Below, one piece after another: positions 17,825 through 26,772 of a DNA stretch of 64,000 nucleotides. Below the pieces are notes generated by a model. That model worked only from the letters and a program-made list of their open reading frames with translations, searched no databases and was not told where the DNA came from. Where the stretch lies: contig JAQBOZ010000019.1 in NCBI GenBank assembly GCA_028287785.1, forward strand, positions 1 through 64,000. Reading direction: 5' to 3'. A program made the position numbers and the translations under genes. Every line of letters begins with the position of its first letter. Positions within the stretch are counted from its first letter, which is position 1. Source of the stretch: Chlorobiota bacterium (lineage in GTDB: Bacteria; Bacteroidota; Ignavibacteria; OLB7).

Positions 17825-18283
17825 TTACTTCTTTCCCTTTCCAGCGGACTTCGTAGCGGCCTTTGCAGGAGCCTTCGCGGCGGCCTTTGCAGGAGCAGCC
17901 TTTGCAGGAGCGGCCTTCGCTGCCTTTGCAGGAGCAGCCTTTGCGGCGGTCTTCGCGGGAACAGCCTTTGCGGCGCCCTTCGTTGCACCCTTTGCGGCGG
18001 TCTTCTTCGAGCCGTTCACAAGATCCTTCAGTCCCTTGCCAGGAGAGAACTTCGGCACCTTGCGGGCAGCAACCTTGACCGGAGCGCCGGTCTGGGGGTT
18101 CTTGGCGGTACGGGCCGCGCGGCTGGATACCTTGAAGGTACCGAAGCCGACGATCTGCACGTCGTTCCCCTTCTTCAACTCCCCTTCGATCGCGCCGATC
18201 ATGCTGTTGAGAGCACGCTCCGCATGCGCCTTGCTGAGCTCACAGCTCGTTGCGATCGATTCAATAAGTTCGGCTTTGTTCAC
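17825..18283 (-). CDS. HU-family DNA-binding protein with histone-H1-like tail
   Basis: A 152-residue protein. Residues 1-90 are a standard HU/IHF domain: MNKAELIESIATSCELSKAH, VQIVGFGTFKVSSRAARTAK with the arm NPQTGAPVKV, and PKFSPGKGLKDLV. Residues 91-152 are an almost pure Ala/Lys/Pro tail of KAAPAK-type units, as in histone H1 and in the tailed HU proteins of some Actinobacteria and Deinococci. It would bend and compact the nucleoid, and the tail likely adds non-specific DNA binding and could be acetylated. The tail is encoded by tandem GC-rich repeats and could vary in length between strains. Transcribed alone. Confidence 0.92.
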   Translation of the reverse strand: MNKAELIESIATSCELSKAHAERALNSMIGAIEGELKKGNDVQIVGFGTFKVSSRAARTAKNPQTGAPVKVAARKVPKFSPGKGLKDLVNGSKKTAAKGATKGAAKAVPAKTAAKAAPAKAAKAAPAKAAPAKAAAKAPAKAATKSAGKGKK

Positions 18284-18494
18284 CTGAGTACATCTCCAAA
18301 TGATGAGTGTTGACTGGTCTGACGATCAGACGGCGCGAAAGTACCTTCCGCACAACGATTATGCAATAGATGATACCCCGCAACAGTAGATTTTATGCGG
18401 CTTCCAGGGGAGTTCGACACTTTGAGACACGATTGATGCCCCTGCAACCCGCGTGAAACCTGATGGCGACTCCCCCGCCCCGGCCGCAACCCGC

Positions 18495-19235
18495 CTAGAT
18501 TCCGGCCGGCAGCATGCCGATCACCCCGAACATCCGCCCGCTCAGTGCGCCGTCGCGACGATAGCTGTGCAGGCCCGGATCGCATATCGTACACCGTGGA
18601 TCCAGCTCGATGCGCGACCCGGAAACGCCCATCTCCAGAAGCTGGTCCAGCACGGCCCCCTTGTTGTCGAAGAGGTATTTCCCGTTCCCGATCGGCCTGC
18701 TGTACCGCTCGTCGAACGCGGCGGCAACATCCTCGCCGACCTCGTAACAACACCCCGACGCGGCCGCGCCGATGTAGATATGAAGATCCTCCGGCGACGA
18801 TCCGAACTCATCGCGCAGCCTCCCCACCGTCTTCGCCGCAATCCGCTTCGCCGTCCCCCGCCAGCCTGAGTGAACTCCCGCGACGATCATGGTCGCCGGA
18901 TCATGGATCAGCACCGGAACGCAGTCGGCAACGCTGATCGCAAGCAGCCATCCCGCCCCGGCCGTGATCAGCGCATCGCTCTCATCGGCACCATGGCCAT
19001 CGCTCACAACGCCGATCGTATCGCCATGCACCTGCCGTTGCGATGCAAGGCGCTCCGGCGCGAAGCCGAGCCGTTCCGCCAGCCGCGCCCGCATTGCATG
19101 GACGCGCTCGCCATCATCGCCGACGGAAAGCGACATATTGAACCCGTATGGGGGATTGCCCGTGCCGCGCGTGGTCATCGCGGCTCTGACAAGGGGGAAC
19201 TGCCTGAATATCTTCGGTTCGGTTATCAGCGACAT
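18495..19235 (-). CDS. pgeF: Peptidoglycan editing factor / laccase-domain protein PgeF
   Basis: A 246-residue YfiH/PgeF protein (multicopper polyphenol-oxidase fold, DUF152). In E. coli PgeF hydrolyses wrongly made UDP-MurNAc-L-Ser so that L-Ala stays in peptidoglycan. Metal and active-site motifs are present: SQRQVHGDTIGVV, SVADCVPVLIHDP (the Cys) and AGVHSGWRGTAKRI (the His), then CCYEVGEDVAAAF. Length is typical (about 240-250). It is cytoplasmic, with no signal peptide. It is preceded by a single-span membrane protein 46 bases upstream in the same orientation, so a shared transcript is possible. Confidence 0.9.
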   Translation of the reverse strand: MSLITEPKIFRQFPLVRAAMTTRGTGNPPYGFNMSLSVGDDGERVHAMRARLAERLGFAPERLASQRQVHGDTIGVVSDGHGADESDALITAGAGWLLAISVADCVPVLIHDPATMIVAGVHSGWRGTAKRIAAKTVGRLRDEFGSSPEDLHIYIGAAASGCCYEVGEDVAAAFDERYSRPIGNGKYLFDNKGAVLDQLLEMGVSGSRIELDPRCTICDPGLHSYRRDGALSGRMFGVIGMLPAGI

Positions 19236-19281
19236 GATTGGCCGGGATTCGATGTGGATTGGATAAGCCGTACGCGAGCGA

Positions 19282-20055
19282 TCATCTGGGCTTCAGCGCG
19301 GCATCGTGGGAAGCCTCCGCCGACTTCGGCAGCGTCGAGCGGATGAGGAAATGACCATCCTCTCCAAGCCGGGAATAGGAGATGGTCCAGAGCCGATGAT
19401 CGATCTCCTTTGTGGCAAACGCCCCCTTCTTCATCCAGATCTTCGTCAGCATCTCGTTCACCCAGTCGATCGCGTTGCTGTCGATCGCCAGGGTAAATTT
19501 CCGCGCCGTCGATTCCATCACAATGCTCCAGGCGTATTCGGGCGACGCGGGGGTTCTGGCAGCTCCCCTGGGCCTGGGAAGGGAGACCGCCGTATCGGGG
19601 GCCGGATGCGGGTTCGGCGGGGTGACATGCGGGATCACATCGATATAGGCGGCCTCGGAGATATCATCGGGACGGCCGAGAAGCTGGATGGTGGCGCGCG
19701 GCAGTTTCAGCGAGGTTCCCAGGTAGTTCGATTCCCGGTTGACGACACCCGACTCCCTGAACGTGAAGAAGTACGGCTTTTCCGCCAGCACCTGCTCTAT
19801 CGCGTTCCGGCCGATGCCGATCCCCTGGCGGGGATTCTCCGCCACCGCCATCACGGGCTTCCGCGCAGTCGTATCAGGCTTGACGGCCTGCGCGGCCACT
19901 GCCGGGGGCCCGGGCTTTCGCGCTTTGAAGATGAAAAGCCCCCCCGCCACCAGCACCACAAGCCCGATCGCGATATACCACACCTTCGCCCCTCCCCCCC
20001 CTTCTTCCGGTTTTCCTGGTTCAGAGCGTGAAGGCTGCTGGCCTGTATCGTACAT
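19282..20055 (-). CDS. Single-span membrane protein of unknown function
   Basis: A 257-residue protein. After a short Gly/Pro/Glu-rich cytoplasmic segment there is one transmembrane helix (VWYIAIGLVVLVAGGLFIF, about residues 25-43) and then a Pro/Ala-rich linker. A C-terminal globular part (about 75-257) includes GRNAIEQVLAEKPYFFTFR, TIQLLGRPDDISEAAYIDVI and an Ala/Pro-rich insertion. The globular region has hydrophobic strands and could be a periplasmic domain. I recognise no family. It lies between comEC and pgeF, all on the minus strand. Confidence 0.7.
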   Translation of the reverse strand: MYDTGQQPSRSEPGKPEEGGGGAKVWYIAIGLVVLVAGGLFIFKARKPGPPAVAAQAVKPDTTARKPVMAVAENPRQGIGIGRNAIEQVLAEKPYFFTFRESGVVNRESNYLGTSLKLPRATIQLLGRPDDISEAAYIDVIPHVTPPNPHPAPDTAVSLPRPRGAARTPASPEYAWSIVMESTARKFTLAIDSNAIDWVNEMLTKIWMKKGAFATKEIDHRLWTISYSRLGEDGHFLIRSTLPKSAEASHDAALKPR

Positions 20056-20136
20056 GGGAGCTATCCGGATTGATGATCATGTCATTGCCATGGATGCGCG
20101 CCGAATCTACGAAGCGCGCCGGCACTTCGCCAAGGA

Positions 20137-22197
20137 TCACCGCCCCGTCTCCGCAGTTCCGGCAATCCCTTCCCCCCGATCGGCATCATCCCGCCACTCC
20201 ACCGAACGCCAGACACCATCGTACGCCAGGACAACGCCCCGGTCCAGCGCGGTTCCCAGCGGCACCAGGAGCATCGGCTCTTTATCGACCATCACCATCA
20301 AAATGGTTCTGGCGGCGCTCTTCGAGATGATCACCGGCAACCCGGCCAATGCCACCTCCCGCGGCATGTCGTTGATGACAAACGCACCATCGCCCGCCGC
20401 ATCTTTTATGGTATCGATATCAACCTCCCTGACGAATCCGGCGCCGATCCTCCGTCGCAGCTCCTCGCGATCGCGCCCCTCCAGGGCGCTGTCGCCGGCA
20501 CGACCGGATGAATAGCAGGTCAGCGTATCTCCCAGCCGCACGGCGGGCACGATGCCGTTGCGCGCATGGAGAAGAAAGAGAAGGCGCCCCCGCAGGAGCG
20601 GATCGGAGCCGCGCCGCATGGCAATCAGCAGCCCGGCAAGGAGCATCACGGCGACCATGCGGCAGATCAACTCCGCCGGAGCGCGACTCAGCGCAAGCCA
20701 AACGATGCCGGCAAGGAGAAGCGCTCCCCCCGCAATACCGATTCCCACGGCATCCAGCCCGGCGACCGGAAGCGATGCGCCCCACCCCACGATCCTCTCC
20801 ACCAGCACGACCGCCAGATACGCGGTCCCGCCGAACCACGCCGCCAGATGCGATGAGACAAGCCCCGCGAACGTTCCGGCGGCACCCGCCCCCAGCGCGA
20901 TCGACGTGAGCGGAAGCGCCGGCATGTTGATAAGAAGGGAGATCACCGGGAGGTAGCCGAAATGGTAGAGGACAAAGGGGAGCGTGAACAACTGAGCGGA
21001 GATCGAGAGGAGGAGCCACCGCGCCGGCAGCAGCAGAAACGCCCGATGCCGGAGCCCGCCAACCTTCGCGAACAGGGGGCGCTCCAGCCCCGGATAGATG
21101 ATGATGATCCCCGCCACCGAGGCAAAGGAGAGCTGAAACCCGGCGGTAAAGAGCGCGGACGGGTTGAGAAGAAGGATGAGCATCGCGGCGAACGCGAGCG
21201 TGTTGAGAGGACGCGATATGCGGCTGCCGACGCGCGCCCCCATGAACGCCGCCGCCATTACCGCGGCGCGGAGAATCGATGGATCGGCCCCGGTAGCCAG
21301 CACATACAGGCCGAGGAGTGGAACAAAGAGAAGGAACTGCATCGCCCTGCTCGGAATCCAGGAGAGGGCCATGAAGAGGACAAGCGCTATCAGCCCGACA
21401 TTGAAGCCGCTGACCGCCAGCAGATGAATCGTCCCGGTCCGCATGAACGCGTCGCGGCTCCCGGAGTCCACATACTCCCGCTCGCCGATCAGCAGCGCCC
21501 GGAGAATGCCCCCCTCCGCCCCGCCGACATGGCTCCCGGCGAAGGCGCGCGCCCGGTCACGGATCGGATCGACAAGCAGATCGGTGAGCGCGCGGTCGCC
21601 ACGGCTGATGATGTCGATCGATGAGGCATGGCGGAGCAGGATGGTCATGCCGATACCGCGTGCATGGAGCAGGGCTCGGGAGTCGATACCGCCGGGATTC
21701 AACGGCCCCGACGGGAAGAGCGCATCGCCGGCAAGGCCGATATGATCTCCATTGCGCGGAAGAAGCGCCGGGTTGAAGCCGCTTGAATCGACAAGGCGGA
21801 CCAGCGCGGTCATGGCCGGATGCGCCACCGAATTGCGGTAGATGACGGAGTCCACGGCAATCGAAAACTCGACGCGATATTCCCTGACGACCGGATCGCC
21901 CGTCACCCTGCCGATCACCTCCGCATCACTGATCATCGCCCCGTCCAGCCCTTCGGTGGCATGTGAGGATCGCACAGTGCCGTGGAGCCCTCCGGCGACC
22001 GCGACCGAGAGAAGCAGCGGAATTCCCAGCCCCGCGCGGCCGGTGAGAAGAAGCATCGCAAGCCATGCCAGCAACGGGACAAGCAGAGCGATCAGCATCC
22101 CCACGCTCGGCGCCAGCCATTCCGTGACGGCAATGCCGGCGGCAAACGGCACTGTCAGTTTCAGCGCGGGATAATACTTCCAGCCCGGTTCGAGCAT
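20137..22197 (-). CDS. comEC: ComEC/Rec2 DNA-uptake channel (no beta-lactamase domain)
   Basis: Start at ATG 22197 gives a 686-residue polytopic membrane protein. It has an N-terminal DUF4131-like portion with early membrane spans, then an OB-fold-like segment (about 95-215, with GDHIGLAGDALFPSGPLNPG). The ComEC core follows, with the family signature GTIHLLAVSGFNVGLIALVL and ATGADPSILRAAVMAA, and about ten further hydrophobic spans. ComEC forms the inner-membrane channel for single-stranded DNA in natural transformation. The metallo-beta-lactamase domain found in many Firmicutes and Proteobacteria homologues is absent; the tail is only a short hydrophilic region. This is the form seen in many Bacteroidota. 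A separate comF-like gene lies at 51868. Confidence 0.88.
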   Translation of the reverse strand: MLEPGWKYYPALKLTVPFAAGIAVTEWLAPSVGMLIALLVPLLAWLAMLLLTGRAGLGIPLLLSVAVAGGLHGTVRSSHATEGLDGAMISDAEVIGRVTGDPVVREYRVEFSIAVDSVIYRNSVAHPAMTALVRLVDSSGFNPALLPRNGDHIGLAGDALFPSGPLNPGGIDSRALLHARGIGMTILLRHASSIDIISRGDRALTDLLVDPIRDRARAFAGSHVGGAEGGILRALLIGEREYVDSGSRDAFMRTGTIHLLAVSGFNVGLIALVLFMALSWIPSRAMQFLLFVPLLGLYVLATGADPSILRAAVMAAAFMGARVGSRISRPLNTLAFAAMLILLLNPSALFTAGFQLSFASVAGIIIIYPGLERPLFAKVGGLRHRAFLLLPARWLLLSISAQLFTLPFVLYHFGYLPVISLLINMPALPLTSIALGAGAAGTFAGLVSSHLAAWFGGTAYLAVVLVERIVGWGASLPVAGLDAVGIGIAGGALLLAGIVWLALSRAPAELICRMVAVMLLAGLLIAMRRGSDPLLRGRLLFLLHARNGIVPAVRLGDTLTCYSSGRAGDSALEGRDREELRRRIGAGFVREVDIDTIKDAAGDGAFVINDMPREVALAGLPVIISKSAARTILMVMVDKEPMLLVPLGTALDRGVVLAYDGVWRSVEWRDDADRGEGIAGTAETGR

Positions 22198-22422
22198 GAT
22201 CGGGAAGATTTGATGATGGTGTTCCGCATGGCCGCGAGCGACATCGCCGACGGCTCTGTCCGGCTCCGCCGCGGAGCAATTCGGAAAGGTCGGGGAATAT
22301 GGCGACTGATGATGCAAGATGCAACCGACTACCTGATCATTTGGCGGTTAGACAATCTCTCCCGATGTTTACCGTCTACGGCCAACCGTCAGTATGGAAT
22401 CTTACACAGGCACCGAACAAGC

Positions 22423-22731
22423 ATGACAGAAGTTGCACAGCAGGACGCGGTTATCACACGGGTGATGCAGATCATCGATAATGATGTTCGTCCGTATATA
22501 GAGATGGATGGCGGCACGATCGAGTTCGTCCGTTACGAGGAGAACATCGTGTACGTGCGGCTGGCCGGGGCGTGCGGCTCCTGCCCATCCTCCACCATCA
22601 CATTGAAGGGGGGCGTGGAGCGGGCCATCCGGCGGCGCATACCGGAGGTGCGGGCCGTGGAGATGGATGGGCTTCAGGCGTTCGGAACCAACCGCGACCA
22701 GCTTGTGGAGCCGACCAGAATCCAGCTCTGA
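22423..22731 (+). CDS. NifU-like (Nfu) iron-sulfur scaffold protein
   Basis: Start at ATG 22423 gives a 102-residue protein made of just the NifU C-terminal domain: IIDNDVRPYIEMDGGTIEFV, then LAGACGSCPSSTITLKGGVE with the CxxC motif, then IRRRIPEVRAVEMDG. Nfu proteins carry a 4Fe-4S cluster, bridged between two monomers through CxxC, to apo-enzymes. Length and motifs are standard, including the usual N-terminal helix. It is monocistronic, divergent from comEC and followed by a strong terminator. Confidence 0.93.
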   Translation: MTEVAQQDAVITRVMQIIDNDVRPYIEMDGGTIEFVRYEENIVYVRLAGACGSCPSSTITLKGGVERAIRRRIPEVRAVEMDGLQAFGTNRDQLVEPTRIQL

Positions 22732-22764
22732 GGACCGCGTTCGCCGCGCCGGATATCGCATAGG

Positions 22765-22787
22765 AAAGCCCCTGTCCGGGGCTTTTT
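22765..22787 (+). terminator. Intrinsic terminator of the Nfu gene
   Basis: Stem AAAGCCCC/GGGGCTTT with a five-base loop, followed by a run of T, 33 bases after the stop. Confidence 0.85.
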
Positions 22788-22903
22788 CGTTGTTCGGCGT
22801 TTCGAGATCGCGAACGGCGGCATCCACCCTTCCCTTTCATCGAATCACATCGTTCGGATCCGAGTCTTACAGCTCCCGGCGGGCATCCCCGTCGCGCCGG
22901 GCC

Positions 22904-24160
22904 TCAATCATTGTACCGTCGCAACTGCGGATAGAGCCACGCGGTAAGCGCCACGAAGATGATCGTTGCCACGCCGCCGGTCGCAACCGAGACGATGGCG
23001 CCGGTCGCGCCGCCGATCCATCCCGCCAGCAGACCCGCTTCCAGATTGCCAAGCTGTGGCCCCCCCATGAAGAAGATCATATTCACCGCCGTCATCCTCC
23101 CCCGGATATAATCGGGCGTTTCCCGCTGCCGGATGGTGACGCGAAGCACGGTGCTGATGGAATCGCCGATGCCGACCAGCCCAAGCAGCAGCAGCGACAG
23201 AAGGAAGTTGTGGGAGAAGGCGTAGATCGCCGTGGCGGCCCCGTAGGCGGCCACCGAGCCGAGAAGAAGCCGCCCCTTCCGCCGTATCTCACCGAAGAGC
23301 GACATCCCGAAGCCAGCCGCCAGCGAGCCGACCGATTCAGCCGCATACAGTATTCCGAGCCCTCTTGCCCCCACATGGAGAATATCCTGCGCGAAGATCG
23401 GCAGCAGCGCGGTGGCCGAGGAGAAGAACGTGGCGAAGAAATCGAGGAGCATCGTGGAGAGGATCATCGGGCTGTGGCGAACGAACCGGAGCCCCTCCAC
23501 CAGCGACGCGAAGTCCACCTTCGTGGTGGTGGTCTCCCGATGTTCCCGCATCCGCATCAGCATCAGCGCGCCGATCACCGCGAGAAACGTGGCGGCGTTG
23601 ATCCAGTAGACCGCTATCACGCCGTAGGCATCGATCACCAGACCGCTCAGCGCGGGGCCCAGGATCATCGACGCCTGAAACATCATCGTGTTCAGCGAGA
23701 TGGCGTTGGTCAGATCCTCCGGCGGAACCAGGTTCGGGATCAGCGACTGGCGCGCCGGCCCGTCGAACGCCCCGGCCGCCGCCGTCACCGCCGTCAGTAT
23801 CAGCACAACCCATGTCGATGTGTTCCCCAGCCCGGCGGCAAGCGCCAGGCCGATGGCGGAGAGCATCATCACCGATTGCGTGAAGAAGAGGATCTTCCTG
23901 CGGTTGTAGACATCGGCCACCACGCCGCCGAAGAGGGAGAAGATCACGATGGGGATCACCCTGAAAAGCCCTATAAGGCCGAGCATTTTCGCGGAGTGGG
24001 TGACCTGGTAGATCTGCCAGTTGATCGCCACGTTCTGCATCTGAGAACCGGCAACCGAGACGATCTGCCCAAGCCAGAGATAGCGGAAATCGCTGTGGCG
24101 AAGCGCCGGGAAGCGCCGTGCCAGCAGGCCGGAGGGCTTGTTGTCGGGGTCTGAAGTCAT
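22904..24160 (-). CDS. MFS transporter (MFS_3/EntS-like)
   Basis: Start at ATG 24160, giving 418 residues with about 12 transmembrane spans. The N-terminal half carries FRYLWLGQIVSVAGSQMQN and the loop GGVVADVYNRRKIL, typical of the MFS_3 group that includes the enterobactin exporter EntS. The second half has the corresponding spans and ends in a basic tail. It probably exports a small molecule with proton motive force; the substrate is unknown. It is monocistronic, convergent with the Nfu gene and divergent from a small secreted-protein gene. Confidence 0.86.
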   Translation of the reverse strand: MTSDPDNKPSGLLARRFPALRHSDFRYLWLGQIVSVAGSQMQNVAINWQIYQVTHSAKMLGLIGLFRVIPIVIFSLFGGVVADVYNRRKILFFTQSVMMLSAIGLALAAGLGNTSTWVVLILTAVTAAAGAFDGPARQSLIPNLVPPEDLTNAISLNTMMFQASMILGPALSGLVIDAYGVIAVYWINAATFLAVIGALMLMRMREHRETTTTKVDFASLVEGLRFVRHSPMILSTMLLDFFATFFSSATALLPIFAQDILHVGARGLGILYAAESVGSLAAGFGMSLFGEIRRKGRLLLGSVAAYGAATAIYAFSHNFLLSLLLLGLVGIGDSISTVLRVTIRQRETPDYIRGRMTAVNMIFFMGGPQLGNLEAGLLAGWIGGATGAIVSVATGGVATIIFVALTAWLYPQLRRYND

Positions 24161-24515
24161 GCGTTCAACATCACCATTTGAGCGCCATAGTACGAACTGG
24201 CCGCGCACGGAACTGCAAAGAGTTATTTCCAACCGGGTTCATCGCCGGTGAAGCCGGCATCGATGCATGCGCCGGGAGGCAATTGTTGCTATTTTATCCC
24301 CTCCGTTCGCGACGGCCGCATGGCGGACCCCGCAACGGCTCCGCTGATAACCCGGTTGTCTACAACTACGACGGCCCCCGGTTCGTCCCCGAAGGGGCTG
24401 CTCCGGGAGAGCACAACCCGGTGGAGCCGCTCCCCGCTAAACCGACGGCGACGTAGAGAGTCAATCGGGACCGGTCGTCATCCTGTCGGCATCAACCAAT
24501 AATCAATCAGATCAT
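24161..24515. other. Divergent intergenic region
   Basis: 355 bases between the MFS gene (minus) and a secreted-protein gene (plus). It must hold two divergent promoters. I see short inverted repeats (tccccgaagggg near 24390-24402) but no small gene or RNA that I can support. Confidence 0.5.
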
Positions 24516-25040
24516 ATGCGTCTGGCATTCGGACTACTCGCTCTTCTCCTGACCATCCCCGCCGCATCGCGGGCTCAGGAGCTCGTCACCCGCACGCAGG
24601 ACAGCACCCTGACACAGAAATGGACCAGCGAATTCGGCTACAGCTTTATGCTGCCGGCGAAGGCGAAGCTCAACGCGATAGGCTCCACCATCAACGTCGC
24701 GGGGAAAACGCAGCTTACCAACTTCATCCTGCCGGGGGGCGCCGGGGCCATCCGCATTCAGAATTTCGCCGAGGGGCAGATGGTTCCGAAGGGATACAAG
24801 CTGATGGACAGCATCCATATCTTCGATGTCGATTCCGCGGGGACCAACGGGATGATCCATCGCCGCACCTATATCCTCCGCGATATCGCCGTGCTGGTCG
24901 ACATCCTCCTGACCGACAAGGGGGCAAAGGAATATGGCGATCATCTGCGCGGGATTTTCGACAGCTTCATGCCGCCCGAGGGTTCGGAGAAGGCGCTCCA
25001 GCAGTGGCGCTACGGTCGCAACAATGTGCAGAAGTACTGA
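24516..25040 (+). CDS. Small secreted protein, PsbP-like
   Basis: A 174-residue protein with a signal peptide (MRLAFGLLALLLTIPAASRA, Q). The mature region has TSEFGYSFMLPAKAKLNAIG, then FILPGGAGAIRIQNFAEGQM, and ends with a helix IFDSFMPPEGSEKALQQW. This is the layout of PsbP-like periplasmic proteins: a starting strand with an 'F-x-h-x-P' turn and a closing helix 'h-x-x-I-h-x-S-F'. It is followed at 100 bases by a related-looking gene in the same direction, so the pair could be a tandem duplication that diverged. Role unknown. Confidence 0.75.
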   Translation: MRLAFGLLALLLTIPAASRAQELVTRTQDSTLTQKWTSEFGYSFMLPAKAKLNAIGSTINVAGKTQLTNFILPGGAGAIRIQNFAEGQMVPKGYKLMDSIHIFDVDSAGTNGMIHRRTYILRDIAVLVDILLTDKGAKEYGDHLRGIFDSFMPPEGSEKALQQWRYGRNNVQKY

Positions 25041-25140
25041 GCGATCCCGACGGAACCGGCCGTTGACGCGATCGTCGCGGCCATTCCAGCCTCTGCGTTC
25101 GTGCTCCAATCGACAGACGACAGACAATCATCAGCGCGAT

Positions 25141-25728
25141 ATGATGCTCATCGATCCCATCCTTCAACGTATCGGCCGCGCCGGGGCGCTTCTGCTCCTC
25201 CTCTGCTCCCCGGCACTGCGCGCCCAGCCCCCGAAGCCGCCGGCCCCCACGCCCAACCCGCTGACCGTTCAAACGGTGGAAAGCTCGAAGGGATATATGG
25301 CCCGTATTCCCGCCGAGGCGATGCTGGATTCGTCCGCGAGCGGCTGGAGCCCCAGGGGGCTCTATGAGAAACGGGTCTACCGGATTCCGAAGGCGGGGAT
25401 CATTCAGATTATCGTGACGGTGAGGCCGCAGGCGATCCCGCCGAACGCGCTGAAGGATGGCGGATATACCTACACGCTTTCCGACTCGGCGACAAGCCAG
25501 GGAACCGCGTTCATCAAAACCTATTATCTGCCGACACGGGCGGTGCGGATGGAGGTGATCCCGACGGGGATCGCGATGCGAAGGTATATCGAGGGACGTG
25601 ATGATATCTTCAAATCGTTCCGGTGGAAGCCGGGAGCGGCAACCGATGTGATCGACACCGATCCCCCTCCTCCCGATCCCAATCAGAAATATCAGTTGTA
25701 CGATTCCGACGGCAACAAGGTCAACTGA
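25141..25728 (+). CDS. Small secreted protein, PsbP-like neighbour
   Basis: Start at ATG 25141 gives 195 residues with a signal peptide (MMLIDPILQRIGRAGALLLL, then LCSPALRAQ) and a Pro-rich linker PPKPPAPTPNP. The body shows KGYMARIPAEAMLDSSASGW, RIPKAGIIQIIVTVRPQAIP, TAFIKTYYLPTRAVRMEVIP and DDIFKSFRWKPG, the same order of strands and closing 'I-F-x-S-F' helix as the gene at 24516. Function unknown. It converges on the epimerase gene 18 bases away. Confidence 0.72.
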   Translation: MMLIDPILQRIGRAGALLLLLCSPALRAQPPKPPAPTPNPLTVQTVESSKGYMARIPAEAMLDSSASGWSPRGLYEKRVYRIPKAGIIQIIVTVRPQAIPPNALKDGGYTYTLSDSATSQGTAFIKTYYLPTRAVRMEVIPTGIAMRRYIEGRDDIFKSFRWKPGAATDVIDTDPPPPDPNQKYQLYDSDGNKVN

Positions 25729-25746
25729 GCGTTCCGGGGGCCGGGT

Positions 25747-26688
25747 TTACGCAAGCCCGGCCCTGATGCGATAAAACTCCAGCGTCCGCTCCAGCCCATC
25801 GCGCAGCCCGGTCGTGGGCATCCATCCCAGCTCCCTCCCCGCCCTTCCGAAATCGCATACCGACCGCATCTGCTCGCCGGGCTTTGCCGGCCCATGCTCC
25901 TCGGCAAACGGCTCACCAAGCAGGCTGTTGAGCGTCCTGAACAGCTCGTTGACGCTCGTCTCCACGCCGGACGCGATGTTGAAGGTGCCGGAGCCAGCCC
26001 CATTGAGATGCTCGATCGCCGCCAGATTGGCGCGCACCACGTCATCGACGTAAACATAGTCACGCGTCTGCTCCCCCGAGCCGTTGATGACCGGCGCAAG
26101 GCCGTTGAACATCCTGTCACAGAAGATCGCGATCACCCCCGCCTCCCCGTGCGGGTTCTGGCGCGGCCCGTAGACGTTGGTATAGCGGAACACCACCGAA
26201 TCGATCCCATGCACATGACGATAGTAGTGGAGATATTTCTCGACCGCCAGTTTGGTGATGCCGTACGGGGAAATCGGGTCCGTGGGATGATTCTCATCGG
26301 CCGGGAAACGCTCCTGTTCGCCGTAGACGCAGCCGCCACTTGATGCGAAGATCACGCGGCGGACGCCGTTGTTCAACGCCGACTGAAGAAGATTCAGCGA
26401 GCCGATCACATTCTGTTCGGCATCGAACTGAGGGTCGCGAACGGAGACGCGGACATCGAGCTGGGCGGCGTGATGATTGAGGAGATCGACTCCCTCTTCG
26501 CTGAAGATCCGTTCCACTTCATCGCGATCCCGGATATCGGCCTGATAGAACGTCGCATCGGGGTTGATGTTGGAGAGATCGCCGGTCGAGAGATTATCGA
26601 TGATCGTGACCTGGTGCCCGGCCGCGATATAGGCGTCGGCAACCTGCGAAGCGATAAAACCGGCGCCGCCGGTGATGAGGATCTTCAT
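25747..26688 (-). CDS. NAD-dependent sugar-nucleotide epimerase (GalE-like extended SDR)
   Basis: A 313-residue extended short-chain dehydrogenase. The Rossmann motif is ILITGGAGFIASQVAD (residues 3-18), followed by IIDNLSTGD. The active site shows IFASSGGCVYGEQERFP (Ser) and PYGITKLAVEKYLHYY (the Tyr-x-x-x-Lys pair). It likely interconverts UDP-glucose/UDP-galactose or a related pair for envelope polysaccharide. Length is near that of GalE-type proteins of FCB bacteria (about 310). It lies between the PsbP-like pair and purD; a palindrome is present just upstream of it. Confidence 0.88.
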   Translation of the reverse strand: MKILITGGAGFIASQVADAYIAAGHQVTIIDNLSTGDLSNINPDATFYQADIRDRDEVERIFSEEGVDLLNHHAAQLDVRVSVRDPQFDAEQNVIGSLNLLQSALNNGVRRVIFASSGGCVYGEQERFPADENHPTDPISPYGITKLAVEKYLHYYRHVHGIDSVVFRYTNVYGPRQNPHGEAGVIAIFCDRMFNGLAPVINGSGEQTRDYVYVDDVVRANLAAIEHLNGAGSGTFNIASGVETSVNELFRTLNSLLGEPFAEEHGPAKPGEQMRSVCDFGRAGRELGWMPTTGLRDGLERTLEFYRIRAGLA

Positions 26689-26743
26689 GCCGTGGAAAGG
26701 TTTGGTGAACGTGGATGTCGTATCGGAGATGTCTGTACGGATT

Positions 26744-26772
26744 GTCGGGGATGGTTTTAAACCATCCCCGAC
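26744..26772. repeat. Intergenic palindrome, family member 2
   Basis: A perfect 29-base inverted repeat: arm GTCGGGGATGGTTT, central T, then the exact complement. It includes the last codons and stop of purD and lies upstream of the epimerase gene. It differs from the element at 6009 by AT instead of TC in one arm and the matching change in the other. Confidence 0.8.
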
